Part shown: positions 1 through 10,178 of the stretch, one piece after another
How the letters are laid out: each line of letters starts with the position of its first letter
How positions within the stretch are numbered: the first letter of the stretch is position 1
NCBI GenBank assembly: GCA_016199125.1
Contig: JACQHH010000084.1
Location: 1 to 32,463 of the forward strand
Direction: 5' to 3'
Source of the DNA: Candidatus Lambdaproteobacteria bacterium
GTDB taxonomy: Bacteria > SAR324 > JACQKK01
DNA: 32,463 bases
The notes under the pieces: generated by a model
Databases searched by the model: none
The model's input: only the letters and a program-made list of their open reading frames with translations
What the model was told of the DNA's origin: nothing
Position numbers and translations under genes: made by a program

Positions 1-373
1 CCTGGGGATTGACCAGCGCCGGCGGCACGCCGGGGTAGTAGCGGATGGGGCGCACGCCCGCGTACAGCTCGAAGTGGAAGCGCAGCTCCACCTGGGGACG
101 GATTTCCGTGCCGTCCGGGTAGCGGACCTCCGGCCAGCCGCAGGCCCCCAGCAGGATGGCGTCGGCCGCCTCGGCCCGCTCCAGCGACGCCCGCGGCAGC
201 GACTCCCCCGTGTCGCGATAGCACAGGGCCCCGGCGGGCAGCTCCTCGTAATCGCAGCGGAAGCCGCCCACGCGGCGCTGCACCTCGCGCAGCACCGTCA
301 GGGCCGAGGCCATCACCTCCGGGCCGATGCCGTCGCCGGCGAACACGGCGATGTTCAGGTGGGGATCGGGCAC
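1..373 (-). CDS. Isocitrate/isopropylmalate dehydrogenase family protein (partial, C-terminus lies outside the window)
   Basis: Reverse-strand translation from GTG at 373: VPDPHLNIAVFAGDGIGPEVMASALTVLREV...ILLGACGWPEVRYPDG...; GDGIGPEV is the N-terminal IDH/IMDH signature. Confidence 0.75.
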   Translation of the reverse strand, partial: MPDPHLNIAVFAGDGIGPEVMASALTVLREVQRRVGGFRCDYEELPAGALCYRDTGESLPRASLERAEAADAILLGACGWPEVRYPDGTEIRPQVELRFHFELYAGVRPIRYYPGVPPALVNPQ

Positions 374-503
374 GCGGCGCTTCCGTTCTCGAAAAGGCTG
401 TGGGGCCACCGGGCGCGGGCCGCCCCAGGGTGGGCGCAACGGGGTGAAGGCGTCAGCCCGCCGGGGAGTCGGCGCCGTACGGGCCTGGCGGCCGGGCAGG
501 CGC

Positions 504-1550
504 TCAGGAGGCGGCGGCCAGACCCTCGGCCCAGCTTCCCTGGCGCACGATGTCCCGCGCCAGGGCGATGGCCGCCAGCATGCTCTTTTCCGTGGCGATG
601 CCGCGCCCGGCGATGTCGAAGGCCGTGCCGTGGTCCACCGAGGTGCGGATCACCGGAATGCCCAGGCTCACCGTGATGCTTTCCTCGAAGCCGTGCACCT
701 TGACGGCGATGTGCCCCTGGTCGTGGTACAGGGCCACCACCGCGTCGAACTCGCCGCCGATGGCCTTGAAGAAGATCGAATCGGCGGGAATGGGTCCGCT
801 CACGTTGAGCCCCGCCTCGCGCAGGCGCACCACCACCGGGGCCACCACGTCCAGCTCCTCGCGGCCCATCAGCCCGTGCTCGCCGTTGTGGGGATTGAGC
901 CCCGCCACGCCGATGCGCGCCGCGGACAGCCCCAGCGAGACCATGCCGGCGGCGGTGAGCCGGATGGTGCGCTCCAGCGCCTCCGGCGTGAGCCGCGAGA
1001 CGATGTCCTTGAACGGCACGTGCCGGGTGACGTGGGCCACGCGCAGGGACTTGGTGATGAGCATGGTCATGCAGCGCCCGCGATAGTCCTGGCCCGTGTG
1101 GCGCGAGCAGATGTCCTCGAATATTTCCGTGTTACCGATGTACTGGGTGTAGCCCGCGGCCTGCACGGCCTCCTTGTGGATGGGCCCGGTGACCACGGCG
1201 TCCACGCCCCCGCCCAGGGCCAGCTCCGCGGAGCGGATCACGTAGTCCACCGCGGCGCGTCCGGCCTGGGCGTGCACGTGGCCCTGGGGCAGGCGCGTGA
1301 GGTCGCTGTAGCCCAGCTCCAGCACGTCCAGCACGTCCGGCTCGTAGCGCACGTCGGCCAGGTCGGCCGCGGCGCGGAAGGTCAGTTCCACCCCGGTTTG
1401 CCGGGCCGCCCGGCGCAGCACGTCCAGCCCGCCCAGCACGATCATGCGCACGTCGCGGCGCGCGGCCTCGTGCCGCAGGGCCTTGCAGAACACTTCCGGG
1501 CCGACGCCCAGGGGATCGCCCGTGGCGACGGCAAGGGTGGCGGGGGTCAT
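504..1550 (-). CDS. PdxA family 4-hydroxythreonine-4-phosphate dehydrogenase (possibly a PdxA2-type sugar-acid enzyme)
   Basis: MTPATLAVATGDPLGVGPEVFCKAL...GLNPHNGEHGLMGREE...YHDQGHIAVKV...SVDHGTAFDIAGRG; PdxA family motifs. Start at internal Met of ORF 504..1595. Confidence 0.85.
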   Translation of the reverse strand: MTPATLAVATGDPLGVGPEVFCKALRHEAARRDVRMIVLGGLDVLRRAARQTGVELTFRAAADLADVRYEPDVLDVLELGYSDLTRLPQGHVHAQAGRAAVDYVIRSAELALGGGVDAVVTGPIHKEAVQAAGYTQYIGNTEIFEDICSRHTGQDYRGRCMTMLITKSLRVAHVTRHVPFKDIVSRLTPEALERTIRLTAAGMVSLGLSAARIGVAGLNPHNGEHGLMGREELDVVAPVVVRLREAGLNVSGPIPADSIFFKAIGGEFDAVVALYHDQGHIAVKVHGFEESITVSLGIPVIRTSVDHGTAFDIAGRGIATEKSMLAAIALARDIVRQGSWAEGLAAAS

Positions 1551-1655
1551 GGGGCACCTCTGCAGCGCAACGCGCGGCGGCGGCCGGCGGAACACGCGGC
1601 GCCAGGGGCCGGGCGCGGCGGGCGCGCGGCGCGTGCAGGTCGCGCGGGCCTCGCG

Positions 1656-1684
1656 TTGACGGGATGCGGGGCCTCGGCTAGCAT
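1656..1684 (+). promoter_or_regulatory. Putative sigma70 promoter upstream of argE
   Basis: TTGACG (1656-1661), 17-nt spacer, TAGCAT (1679-1684). Confidence 0.45.
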
Positions 1685-1872
1685 GGATGGCCGCTGTCCC
1701 GGAATCCTCACGGATACTGGATCAAGACAGCACAATCCCCCGTTCATGGCAACTTGCCCCGCGCGCGACGGGCGCGCCGAGGCGTTGCGCACGGCCGCCG
1801 CGGCACCGCGTCCGGCGCGGCCAGGACCTGGCGCTCGACCGGCCGGCGTGCCGGCCACCACATGGAACCGCC

Positions 1873-3024
1873 ATGGAGCTTCTGGAACTGGAACGCCGGC
1901 TGATCGGCTTCGACACCGTCAGCGCCCATTCCAACCTGGCCCTGATCGAGTTCCTGGAGGGACGGCTCAAGGCCCTGGGGCTGCGCGTGGAGCTGTTCCC
2001 CAACGCCGACGGCAACAAGGCCAACCTGCTGGCCACCCTGGGCGCGCCGGACACGCCGGGGCTGATGCTCTCCGGGCACACGGACGTGGTGCCGGTGGAG
2101 GGCCAGGCCTGGAGCTCCGACCCCTTCACGCTGACCCCCGGCGACGGGCGCTTCTATGGCCGGGGCACGGCGGACATGAAGAGCTTCCTGGCCCAGGTGC
2201 TGCTGGCGGTGCAGGCGGTGCGCCACCGCCGCCTGCGCCTGCCCCTGCACGTGGCCGCCACCTACGACGAGGAGGTGGGCTGCCTGGGCGCCGGCGACAT
2301 GCTGCGCCAACTCGCCGCTGCGGGGCGCATGCTGCCGCGCTGCGCGGTGATCGGCGAGCCCACGGGCTTCCAGGTGTTCAGCATGCACAAGGGCATGTGC
2401 CGCGTGCGCGTGGGCATCAAGGGGGTGGAAGGACACAGCAGCAAGCCCAACATGGGCGCCAATGCGCTCTACCCCGCCGCGCGCATCATCCAGCAACTGG
2501 CCGAGCTGGAAGCCGAGCGCCGCGCGCGGCGCTCCTACGAGGACGCCTTCGAGCTGCCCTACACCACGGTCAACGCGGCGGTCGTGCACGGCGGCACCGC
2601 GTTCAACATCATCCCCAACCGCTGCGACCTGGAGTTCGAGTTCCGCACCATGCCCGGCGAGGACCCGGACTACGTGCTGCGCCAGGTGCAGGGCTTCGTG
2701 GACGAGGTGGTATTGCCGGACCTGCGCCGGCAGCACGGGGACACGGACATCCGCGTGGAGAAGGTGATGCAGGGCGCGCCCATGCTCACCCCGCCGGGCA
2801 CGGAGATCGAGGCCCTGGCACTGGAGCTGACCGGGCGCTCGCGCTCGGGCGCCGCGCCCTACTACACGGAGGGCGCGCTGTACAACGCCGCGGGCATTCC
2901 CACGGTGATCTGCGGGCCGGGGGACATCGACCAGGCCCACCGCGCCAACGAGTTCATCACCGCCGAGCAGCTCCAGGCCGGGCTGCCCTTCCTGGGGCGG
3001 CTCATCGAGCGGGTCTGCCTGTGA
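1873..3024 (+). CDS. argE: Acetylornithine deacetylase (M20 family)
   Basis: MELLELERRLIGFDTVSAHSN...LMLSGHTDVVPVEGQAW...FYGRGTADMKSFLA...TYDEEVGCLGA; M20 metallopeptidase/ArgE motifs. Confidence 0.85.
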   Translation: MELLELERRLIGFDTVSAHSNLALIEFLEGRLKALGLRVELFPNADGNKANLLATLGAPDTPGLMLSGHTDVVPVEGQAWSSDPFTLTPGDGRFYGRGTADMKSFLAQVLLAVQAVRHRRLRLPLHVAATYDEEVGCLGAGDMLRQLAAAGRMLPRCAVIGEPTGFQVFSMHKGMCRVRVGIKGVEGHSSKPNMGANALYPAARIIQQLAELEAERRARRSYEDAFELPYTTVNAAVVHGGTAFNIIPNRCDLEFEFRTMPGEDPDYVLRQVQGFVDEVVLPDLRRQHGDTDIRVEKVMQGAPMLTPPGTEIEALALELTGRSRSGAAPYYTEGALYNAAGIPTVICGPGDIDQAHRANEFITAEQLQAGLPFLGRLIERVCL

Positions 3025-3653
3025 CGGCGCGCACGGACGCAGCTTGGATCTTCGGCTACGGCTCGCTCATGTGGCGCCCCGGCTTTGCCTTTGCACAGCG
3101 GCGATCCGCGCTGCTCACGGGCTACCACCGCGCCTTCTGCCGCATTTCGTGGCGCCACCGGGGCACCCCGGAGCGGCCGGGCATGGTGCTGGGGCTGCTG
3201 CCCGGCGGCACCTGCCGGGGCGTGGCCTTTCTCCCCGCGCCCGATCGCGGCGCGGCGGTGCTGGCCTACCTGGACGAGCGCGAGGGCGCCGGCTACCGGC
3301 GCGTGCTGTTGCCGCTGCGGCTGGATGGCGCGCCGGGGCCCCAGCCCGCACAGGCCTGGATCTACCTGCCCGATGCGGATCACCCCACCTACCGTGCCGA
3401 CCTGCCGCGGGAGCGCATGGTGCAGCTTCTGGCCACCGGCGTGGGCGAGAGCGGGGCGGCGCGCGACTACCTGGCCGAGCTGATCGGGCACCTGCAGGCC
3501 CTGCACGCGGGCGACCGGGCGCTGGAGGAGCTGCTGCGGGCGGTGGATGCCCACCGCGCCAAGCACGGCGGGAACGGCGCCCCGGATGAATCGGCGCCCG
3601 ACGCCCTGAACCATGTGGCGACCGCCGCCGGCGCCAGCGCCGATACGCCATAA
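3021..3653 (+). CDS. ChaC-like gamma-glutamylcyclotransferase
   Basis: GTG start overlapping the argE stop; WIFGYGSLMWRPGF...GYHRAFCRISWRHRGTPERPGMVLGLLPGG...REGAGYRR; ChaC family signature. Confidence 0.85.
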   Translation: MTARTDAAWIFGYGSLMWRPGFAFAQRRSALLTGYHRAFCRISWRHRGTPERPGMVLGLLPGGTCRGVAFLPAPDRGAAVLAYLDEREGAGYRRVLLPLRLDGAPGPQPAQAWIYLPDADHPTYRADLPRERMVQLLATGVGESGAARDYLAELIGHLQALHAGDRALEELLRAVDAHRAKHGGNGAPDESAPDALNHVATAAGASADTP

Positions 3654-3690
3654 GTCTGGGAATTTGCCGGGACGCCTTGGCGCGCGGCAC

Positions 3691-4983
3691 TCAACCGCGC
3701 AGCAGGCGCCAGCCCCAATGCAGCCCGGAGAGCAGCCATACGGCGGCGCCGGCCTGCACCAGCGCCGGCATGCGCGTGGCCACGGCCGCCACCAGCAGGC
3801 TGGCGCCCAGCAACTGTGCGGCATAGTGCAGCCCCACGTGGGGCGGGATGGCCTCGGGCTCCGCCGGAGTGGGCGGCGTGGCGGGCACTTCGCCGCTCAG
3901 GCGCAGCAGGCCGAGGCGCGCCAGCAGGTCGGGCAGCACCACCACGAACAGCAGCAGCACCGCGCTGAAGCGCGCCACCGCCACCAGCTCCGCTCCCTCG
4001 GCCCCGCGCCACCAGCGCAGGGCGGCAAAGAGCACCAGCATGCCCACCGCGGCCCAGGGCGTGCGCCGCACGGCGTTGAAGCTCAGGGCCTGCCAGTGAC
4101 CCCGGCCCGGCAGCCCCACCCACAGGCACACGGCGCCCAGCACCGCCAGTCCGGCGGGCATGGCCCAGGGCCAGTCGGCACGGGTCTGCCCCACGGCCAC
4201 CAGCAGCACTCCCGCGGCAGGCAGCGGCACCAGGCGCTGCAGGGTCAGCCCCTCGCCCGCGATGGCGCGGGCGGGCGCATCGTCCGGGCCGTCCGGCGCG
4301 GCGGCGGGCGGCAGCGCGCCCAGGTCGATGGCCCGCGGCCCCCACAGGCTCATGGGCAGCACGAACAGGAAGGCGCCCGCCAGCAGATGCACCAGGATGG
4401 TCCCCGGCAGGTAGATGCCGTAGCCGCCCTGGTATGCGTCGAGCACCAGCATGGCCCCCAGCGCAACCGCCAGCATCAGCCCCAGCACGGGCAGATGGGC
4501 CGCCAGATGCCGCGGGGCCCCGCGCGGACGCCGCCGCATGGCCAGCAGGCCCATGACGAATTGCAGCGCCACGGCCGTGGGCACCAGGTAGTGCCCTCCC
4601 AGGTGGGCCAGCCCGGGCCGTTGCGCCAGGAAGCCCCAGGCCAGCAGCACGATGCCCAGCGCCTGCAACCCCAGCGCCAGCGGCCCCAGCAGGCCCCTGG
4701 CCGGCGGCGCCCCGGGGACGCCGTAGAGCCGCCGCCATTGACGCGCCTGCAGCAGGGTGAATCCGCCCAGCAGCACGCCCAGCGTGAACAGGTGCACCAG
4801 GGCCGGCGTGCCGGCCGGTCCCGGGCCGAGCAGCAGCGCGTCCGGCCGCGCGATGGCCAGGGCCATCCCGGCCAGCAGGGCCAGCCACACCAGGGCCAGG
4901 GCAACGCCTTCCAGGGGCGGCGGCGTGCCGGGCGGAGGCGCAGGAGGCTGATCGGGCGGCGGGCTGGACATCGGGCTGGGCAT
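3691..4983 (-). CDS. Multi-pass membrane protein (possibly NnrS/heme-copper-oxidase-like; family uncertain)
   Basis: 430 aa with many Leu/Ala-rich transmembrane stretches and scattered His within them. Confidence 0.6.
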   Translation of the reverse strand: MPSPMSSPPPDQPPAPPPGTPPPLEGVALALVWLALLAGMALAIARPDALLLGPGPAGTPALVHLFTLGVLLGGFTLLQARQWRRLYGVPGAPPARGLLGPLALGLQALGIVLLAWGFLAQRPGLAHLGGHYLVPTAVALQFVMGLLAMRRRPRGAPRHLAAHLPVLGLMLAVALGAMLVLDAYQGGYGIYLPGTILVHLLAGAFLFVLPMSLWGPRAIDLGALPPAAAPDGPDDAPARAIAGEGLTLQRLVPLPAAGVLLVAVGQTRADWPWAMPAGLAVLGAVCLWVGLPGRGHWQALSFNAVRRTPWAAVGMLVLFAALRWWRGAEGAELVAVARFSAVLLLFVVVLPDLLARLGLLRLSGEVPATPPTPAEPEAIPPHVGLHYAAQLLGASLLVAAVATRMPALVQAGAAVWLLSGLHWGWRLLRG

Positions 4984-5347
4984 CGCGGACAGGGCGGCTT
5001 GAGGTTGACGGTGCTGCTTCGCCGCCCATGCTGCCCAACGCGCCGGGCCAGGTCAAATGCCGCGTGGCGGAGGTCTCCAGAGACGCTCGGCGCGACGCCA
5101 ACCGCCGGACGCGGCGCGTGCAAGACCGGGCCACGCCGGCGGTCGACGCGCCGGAACGCTGATCCATCGCCGCACCTGCCGCGCGGGCTTGTTAAATTCG
5201 TGGGCCGGATGTACTAGGCTGGGGCTTTGCACTCAATTGTCGGCCCATCGCCGCCCGGGTCGCGACTGCGCCCGGCTCCGCCACCGCGGCGCAGCCCGAC
5301 GGCCCCGCCGGCGCCCTGCGGTGCGCGACCATCATCACGGAGACACC

Positions 5348-6217
5348 ATGCCCGATCTGCTGCCAGGCGCCGAGGGATTTCCCAGGACCGCCGTGCTCAG
5401 CCCCAGCGTACACCGCGTGCTGGGCCTCAATCCGTCGGCCTTCACCGGTCCCGGCACCAACACCTACCTGGTGGGCATGCACGGCCCCGGCCCGCTGCTG
5501 ATCGACACCGGCTCCGGGCTGGACGCCTACACCGCGCTGCTGCGGGGCTACCTGCGCGAGACCCAGGCGCCGCCGCTGACGCGCATCCTGCTGACCCACG
5601 TGCACCCCGACCACATTGGCGGGGCCGGCGACGTGCGCGGCATCTTTCCCAACCTGCCCGTGCACAAGTTCCCCTGGCCCGGCAAGGACGAGCGCTACAA
5701 CGTGCCCCTGCAGGCGGTGCGCGACGGCGAACGCTTCCAGGGCCCCGGCTACACGCTGCGGGCCGTACACACGCCCGGGCACGCCCGCGATCACATCTGC
5801 TACTACTACGAGGAGGAGCGCGCGCTGTTCACCGGGGACGTGATCCTGGGCGTGGGCACCACGGTCATTCCCCGCGACGGCGGCGACCTGGGCGACTACC
5901 TGGCCACGCTGGAGCGGCTGCTGGCGCTGGACCTCAAGCGCATCTATCCGGGCCACGGTCCCGTGATCGAGGATGGCCCGGCCAAGGTGCGCGAATACCT
6001 GGCGCATCGCCTGGAGCGGGAGCGGCAGATTCTGCACGAGCTGCGGCACGGCCCCCGCACCATCATGGAAATGGTGGCTGAAATCTACCGCGAATACCCC
6101 AAGCACCTGCACAACGCGGCCGGCGAATCGGTGCTCTCGCACCTGGACAAGCTGGTCAAGGAAGGCCGCGTGCTCAACCAGGGCGGCGCGCCGGCGCGCT
6201 ACACGCTGGCCGCCTGA
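5348..6217 (+). CDS. MBL-fold metallo-hydrolase (LACTB2-like)
   Basis: NPSAFTGPGTNTYLVG...LIDTGSG...ILLTHVHPDHIGGAGD...HTPGHARDHICYY...ALFTGDVILG...IYPGHGPVI. Confidence 0.9.
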   Translation: MPDLLPGAEGFPRTAVLSPSVHRVLGLNPSAFTGPGTNTYLVGMHGPGPLLIDTGSGLDAYTALLRGYLRETQAPPLTRILLTHVHPDHIGGAGDVRGIFPNLPVHKFPWPGKDERYNVPLQAVRDGERFQGPGYTLRAVHTPGHARDHICYYYEEERALFTGDVILGVGTTVIPRDGGDLGDYLATLERLLALDLKRIYPGHGPVIEDGPAKVREYLAHRLERERQILHELRHGPRTIMEMVAEIYREYPKHLHNAAGESVLSHLDKLVKEGRVLNQGGAPARYTLAA

Positions 6218-6232
6218 GCCGCCGGAGACGAC

Positions 6233-8086
6233 ATGAGCTCATCCGCCGCCGGCCCGGCCGGCGCCAAGGGCGCCACGGTGGCCGACACGGACGCCGCGCC
6301 GACCGCCACGAGCGCCCAGGACGTGACCTGGGACCTGGGGGATCTGTATGGCGGCCCGGACGACCCGGCCATCAAGGCCGACCAGGCCGCCGCGCTGGAG
6401 GACGCCCGCGCCTTCGGCCAGGCCTTCCGCGGCCGCGTCGCCGGGCTGGCACCCGAGGCGCTGGCCGCCGCCGTGGCGCGCCTGGAGCAGATCACCGCGC
6501 GCATTGCGCGCAGCATGGCCTATGCGCAACTGCTCTTCGCCGCCGACACGGCCACGCCGCGCCACGGCGCCCTGCTCCAGGCCGCCCAGCAGCAGTTCTC
6601 CGCCGTGCGCGAGCACCTGCTGTTCTTCGAGCTGGAATGGGTGGCCCTGCCCGCGGCGGAGACGGCGCAACGGCTGGCGCATCCGGCGCTGGCGCAGCAC
6701 CGCCATTTCCTGGAGGTGACGCGCCTGCAAGGGCCCCACGTGCTCTCCGAGCCGGAGGAGAAGATTCTCAACCTCAAGGACAACACGGGCCGCACGGCCT
6801 TTCAGCGCCTGTTCGACGAGGTGGTCAACGCCTTGCGCTGCCCCCTGGACGGCCGCCCGGTGACGTTGCAGGAGGCGCTGGCGGCGCTGCACGATCCCGA
6901 CCGCGACCGCCGCCGCCGCGCGGCCGAAAGCATCACCGCCGCCCTGGCCGGCCAGCGGCGCGTGCTGACCTTTGTCTTCAACACGCTGGTGCAGGACCAC
7001 GCGGACAACGACCGGCTGCGCAAGCGCCCGCACCCCATGCTGGCGCGCAACCTGGAGAACGAGATCGACCAGGCCAGCGTGGACGCGCTGCTGGCGACCT
7101 GCGATGCGCACATGCCCCTGGTGGCGCGCTACTACCGCCTCAAGCGGCGCCTGCTGGGCGTCGACGCGCTCCACGACTACGACCGCTATGCGCCCCTGCG
7201 CGACGGCATGCCCGCCTGCACCTACGACGAGGCGCGGGAGATCGTGCTGGACGCCTATGGCGCGTTCTCGCCGCGCATGGCCGAAGTGGCGGGCGAATTC
7301 TTCCGCAGGCGCTGGATCGACGCGGCCCTGCGCCCGGGCAAGGCGGGTGGAGCCTTCAGCGCCGGCACCCTGCCCGACGTGCATCCCTACATCCTGCTCA
7401 ACTACACCGACACCCTGCGCGACGTGATGGTGCTGGCCCACGAGCTGGGGCACGGGGTGCACCAGTACCTGGCGCGGCCCCAGGGGCTGTTCCAGTTCCA
7501 CACCCCGCTGACCACGGCCGAGACGGCCAGCGTGTTCGGCGAGATGCTGGTCTTCCGCCGGCTGCTGGCGCGCGACGACGATCCCCAGGTGCGGCTGGCG
7601 CTGGTGTGCGGCAAGCTGGAGGACATCTTCGCCACGGTGCACCGCCAGGCGGCCATGACCCGCTTCGAGCAGGCCCTGCACGCGGCCCGGCGCCAGCAGG
7701 GCGAGCTGGACGCCCCGGCCATCGGCGAACTGTGGCTGGCCGCCAACACGGCCATGTTCGGCGACTCGGTGCGGCTCGGCGCAGGCTACCGCGACTGGTG
7801 GAGCTATATTCCCCACTTCGTGCACACCCCCTTCTACTGCTACGCCTACTGCTTCGGGGAGCTGCTGGTGCTGGCGCTGTACCGGCAATACGAGGAGCAG
7901 GGGGAGCCGTTCAAGGCGCGCTACCTGGCGCTGCTCTCCGCGGGCGGGTCGGCCTCGCCCACCGAGCTGCTGCGGCGCATGGAGCTGGACATCGCCGACC
8001 CGGCGTTCTGGAACCAGGGCATGCGGCTGATCGCCGACATGGTGCAGCAGGCCGAGGCCCTGGCGGCGCAGGTGCATCCGGATTGA
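6233..8086 (+). CDS. M3 family oligoendopeptidase (PepF-like)
   Basis: 617 aa with HELGHGVHQYL zinc motif and TTAETASVFGEMLVF downstream motif; 2-nt-scale spacing to the next ORF. Confidence 0.9.
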   Translation: MSSSAAGPAGAKGATVADTDAAPTATSAQDVTWDLGDLYGGPDDPAIKADQAAALEDARAFGQAFRGRVAGLAPEALAAAVARLEQITARIARSMAYAQLLFAADTATPRHGALLQAAQQQFSAVREHLLFFELEWVALPAAETAQRLAHPALAQHRHFLEVTRLQGPHVLSEPEEKILNLKDNTGRTAFQRLFDEVVNALRCPLDGRPVTLQEALAALHDPDRDRRRRAAESITAALAGQRRVLTFVFNTLVQDHADNDRLRKRPHPMLARNLENEIDQASVDALLATCDAHMPLVARYYRLKRRLLGVDALHDYDRYAPLRDGMPACTYDEAREIVLDAYGAFSPRMAEVAGEFFRRRWIDAALRPGKAGGAFSAGTLPDVHPYILLNYTDTLRDVMVLAHELGHGVHQYLARPQGLFQFHTPLTTAETASVFGEMLVFRRLLARDDDPQVRLALVCGKLEDIFATVHRQAAMTRFEQALHAARRQQGELDAPAIGELWLAANTAMFGDSVRLGAGYRDWWSYIPHFVHTPFYCYAYCFGELLVLALYRQYEEQGEPFKARYLALLSAGGSASPTELLRRMELDIADPAFWNQGMRLIADMVQQAEALAAQVHPD

Positions 8087-8090
8087 AGCC

Positions 8091-8987
8091 ATGAGCGATG
8101 CACACGCGCCGCGGCGGCCCTCCGCGGACCCCGCGGACACTGGCGATTCCCTGCTGCCCGCGCCGCCCTGGATGCTGGGGCCCCACCGCTGGGACTTCCG
8201 CGTCCCGCTGATCATGGGCGTGCTCAACGCCACCCCCGACTCCTTTTCCGACGGCGGCGAGTTCCTGCGCCTGCCGCAGGCCCTGGACCGGGCGCTGACG
8301 CTGGCGCAGGAGGGGGCCGACGTGATCGACCTGGGGGGCGCCTCGTCCCATCCCCGCGCGGCTCCGGTGAGCGCGGCGCAGGAGCTGGAGCGCATCGCCC
8401 CCGTCGTGGAGCGCCTGGTGCGCGAGGTCGCCCTGCCGCTGTCCATCGACACCCAGCGCGCCGAGGTGGCCCAGGCCTGCCTGGCGCTGGGAGCGCACCT
8501 GATCAACGATGTCAGCGGCCGGGCCGATGCCAGGATGATCGCCGTGGCCGCGCGTCAAGGCGCGCCGCTGGTGATCACCTACAACAACTACACCGTGCCG
8601 CCCCCGGCCAACGCGGCGGAGCTGGTGCCGCACATGCGCGCCTTCTTCGCCGAGCGCATCGCGGCCGCCGAAGCCGGCGGGGCCCTGCGCCTGCTGCTCG
8701 ATCCGGGCTACGGCTTCGGCAAGACCGTGCAGGGCAGCCTGGGCGTGCTGCGCGAACTGCCGGCGCTGCGCCCCCTGCGGCGGCCGCTGCTGGTGTGCAC
8801 CTCGCGCAAGGGCTCCCTGGGCCGCATCACGGGCGAGGCCGACCCCAAGCGGCGCCTGGGCGCCAGCATCGCCACCAGCCTGTTCGCGGTCACGCGCGGC
8901 GCGGCGTTGGTGCGGGTGCACGACGTGGGGCAGTTCCGCCAGGCGCTGCGGGCGTGGCGCGCCGCAACGGGCGAGGACGAGGTGTAG
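8091..8987 (+). CDS. folP: Dihydropteroate synthase
   Basis: IMGVLNATPDSFSDGGEF...IDLGGASSHPRA...LINDVSG...LLLDPGYGFGKT...LVCTSRKGSLGRITG. Confidence 0.85.
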   Translation: MSDAHAPRRPSADPADTGDSLLPAPPWMLGPHRWDFRVPLIMGVLNATPDSFSDGGEFLRLPQALDRALTLAQEGADVIDLGGASSHPRAAPVSAAQELERIAPVVERLVREVALPLSIDTQRAEVAQACLALGAHLINDVSGRADARMIAVAARQGAPLVITYNNYTVPPPANAAELVPHMRAFFAERIAAAEAGGALRLLLDPGYGFGKTVQGSLGVLRELPALRPLRRPLLVCTSRKGSLGRITGEADPKRRLGASIATSLFAVTRGAALVRVHDVGQFRQALRAWRAATGEDEV

Positions 8988-9141
8988 CCGGACGCGGCGC
9001 CCTGAAAGGCCGGGGGTCCGTCCTTGGCCGGCATCTTGCTAGACTGGAGTGGAATGCACGCACCCGCGCGGCCCGCTTCCGCGGCATCCCCGCTGCCGGC
9101 GAGCGGCGCGCCCAACGACCGGCCCAGCCACCCGACGCGCC

Positions 9142-10113
9142 ATGTTCAGCCATCCCCGCAGTCCACGCATCCCGCATCGGCCACGCCGCCCCGGCGCGTG
9201 GACGCGGGGCGGTGCGCGCGGGCGCGTTCGGCTGCGCGGCGCGGGCCTGGCCCTGGCCCTGGTCCTGCTGGCGGGGTGGGGCGCGACGGCGCGGGCCGAC
9301 CTGCGCGAGAACCGCTACCCCGACGGCGCCCTGATGACCCAATGGGAAGTGCGCTACGAGGCGGGCGAGGTGTTCCGCGACGGGGAGTTCCGCCGCTACC
9401 ATCCTGGCGGCGCGCTGGCGCTGCAAGCCTATTATCGGCACAACGAGCCGGTGGGGGTGTGGACCTGGTTCGATGCGGAGGGCAACGTGATGCGCCGCGT
9501 GCGCCACGAGCAGGGGCGGCGCGTGCTCCTGGACAACGGCGAGTTCCTGCAGCCCGAGCACGTGTTCCGCGACCCGGCCGGGCGCATCAAGGCCGAGGGC
9601 ATCATGAAGTTCGACAAGCCCCATGGCCCGTGGCGCTTCTACTTCCCGGACGGCAGCTTGCAGGTCAAGGGCGCGTATGTGACCGGCGTGGCGGACGGCC
9701 TGTGGATCACGTACCAGCGCAACGGCCAGATGATCCGCCGCGAAACCTATCGCCTGGGCATCCTGCACGGGGAGTTCCGGCGCGCCTTCGACAACGGCCT
9801 GGAAGCCGAGCGCGGCAGCTATGACGAGGGATTGCGCAGCGGCCTGTGGCGCACGTGGTACGCGAACGGCCAGCTCGAAACGGAAGGCTACTTCCGCGAG
9901 GACCTGCGCGAGGGGGAGTGGCGCTTCTATGCCCAGGACGGCACGCTGCTGCGGCGCACGGTGTATCGCGTGGACACGCCCATCAACGACCTGCCGCTGC
10001 CCAAGCCGGCCGAAACGCTGGCCCCCATCATCCCCGATCCGCACGCGCTGCCTTTTGCCCCGCGGCTCTACGACGAGAACGGCCGGCGCATCCCGCTGCA
10101 CGTGCCCAAATGA
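9142..10113 (+). CDS. Secreted MORN/YwqK-type repeat protein
   Basis: N-terminal hydrophobic signal, then repeated [Y/W]xxG..xxG..W..[Y/F].. units (NRYPDGALMTQWEVRYEAGEVFRDGEFRRYHPGG..., FYFPDGSLQVKGAY..., WYANGQLETEGYF...). Confidence 0.75.
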   Translation: MFSHPRSPRIPHRPRRPGAWTRGGARGRVRLRGAGLALALVLLAGWGATARADLRENRYPDGALMTQWEVRYEAGEVFRDGEFRRYHPGGALALQAYYRHNEPVGVWTWFDAEGNVMRRVRHEQGRRVLLDNGEFLQPEHVFRDPAGRIKAEGIMKFDKPHGPWRFYFPDGSLQVKGAYVTGVADGLWITYQRNGQMIRRETYRLGILHGEFRRAFDNGLEAERGSYDEGLRSGLWRTWYANGQLETEGYFREDLREGEWRFYAQDGTLLRRTVYRVDTPINDLPLPKPAETLAPIIPDPHALPFAPRLYDENGRRIPLHVPK

Positions 10114-10178
10114 TCCCCGCCGGGCGGCTGAGCCTTAATCCTATGTCCATTTCATCTATGGATGAAAACCCCGCAGCT

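Noticed and set aside
327-3653. Very long + strand ORF (1108 aa) spanning several genes
   Set aside because: Antisense/out-of-frame over PdxA and argE for most of its length; composition (HAARG/QAHHHRG) is typical of spurious GC-rich ORFs. Only its 3' part from GTG 3021 is the real chaC-like gene.
1841-4816. Palindrome GGCCGGCGTGCCGGCC present at 1841-1856 and 4801-4816
   Set aside because: 16-mer built of GGCCGGC elements common in this GC-rich background; one copy is inside a coding sequence. Not enough to call a regulatory site.
6239-8506. 755-aa minus-strand ORF
   Set aside because: Antisense to the M3 peptidase and folP, which have clear catalytic motifs; low-complexity Arg/Gly/His-rich translation.
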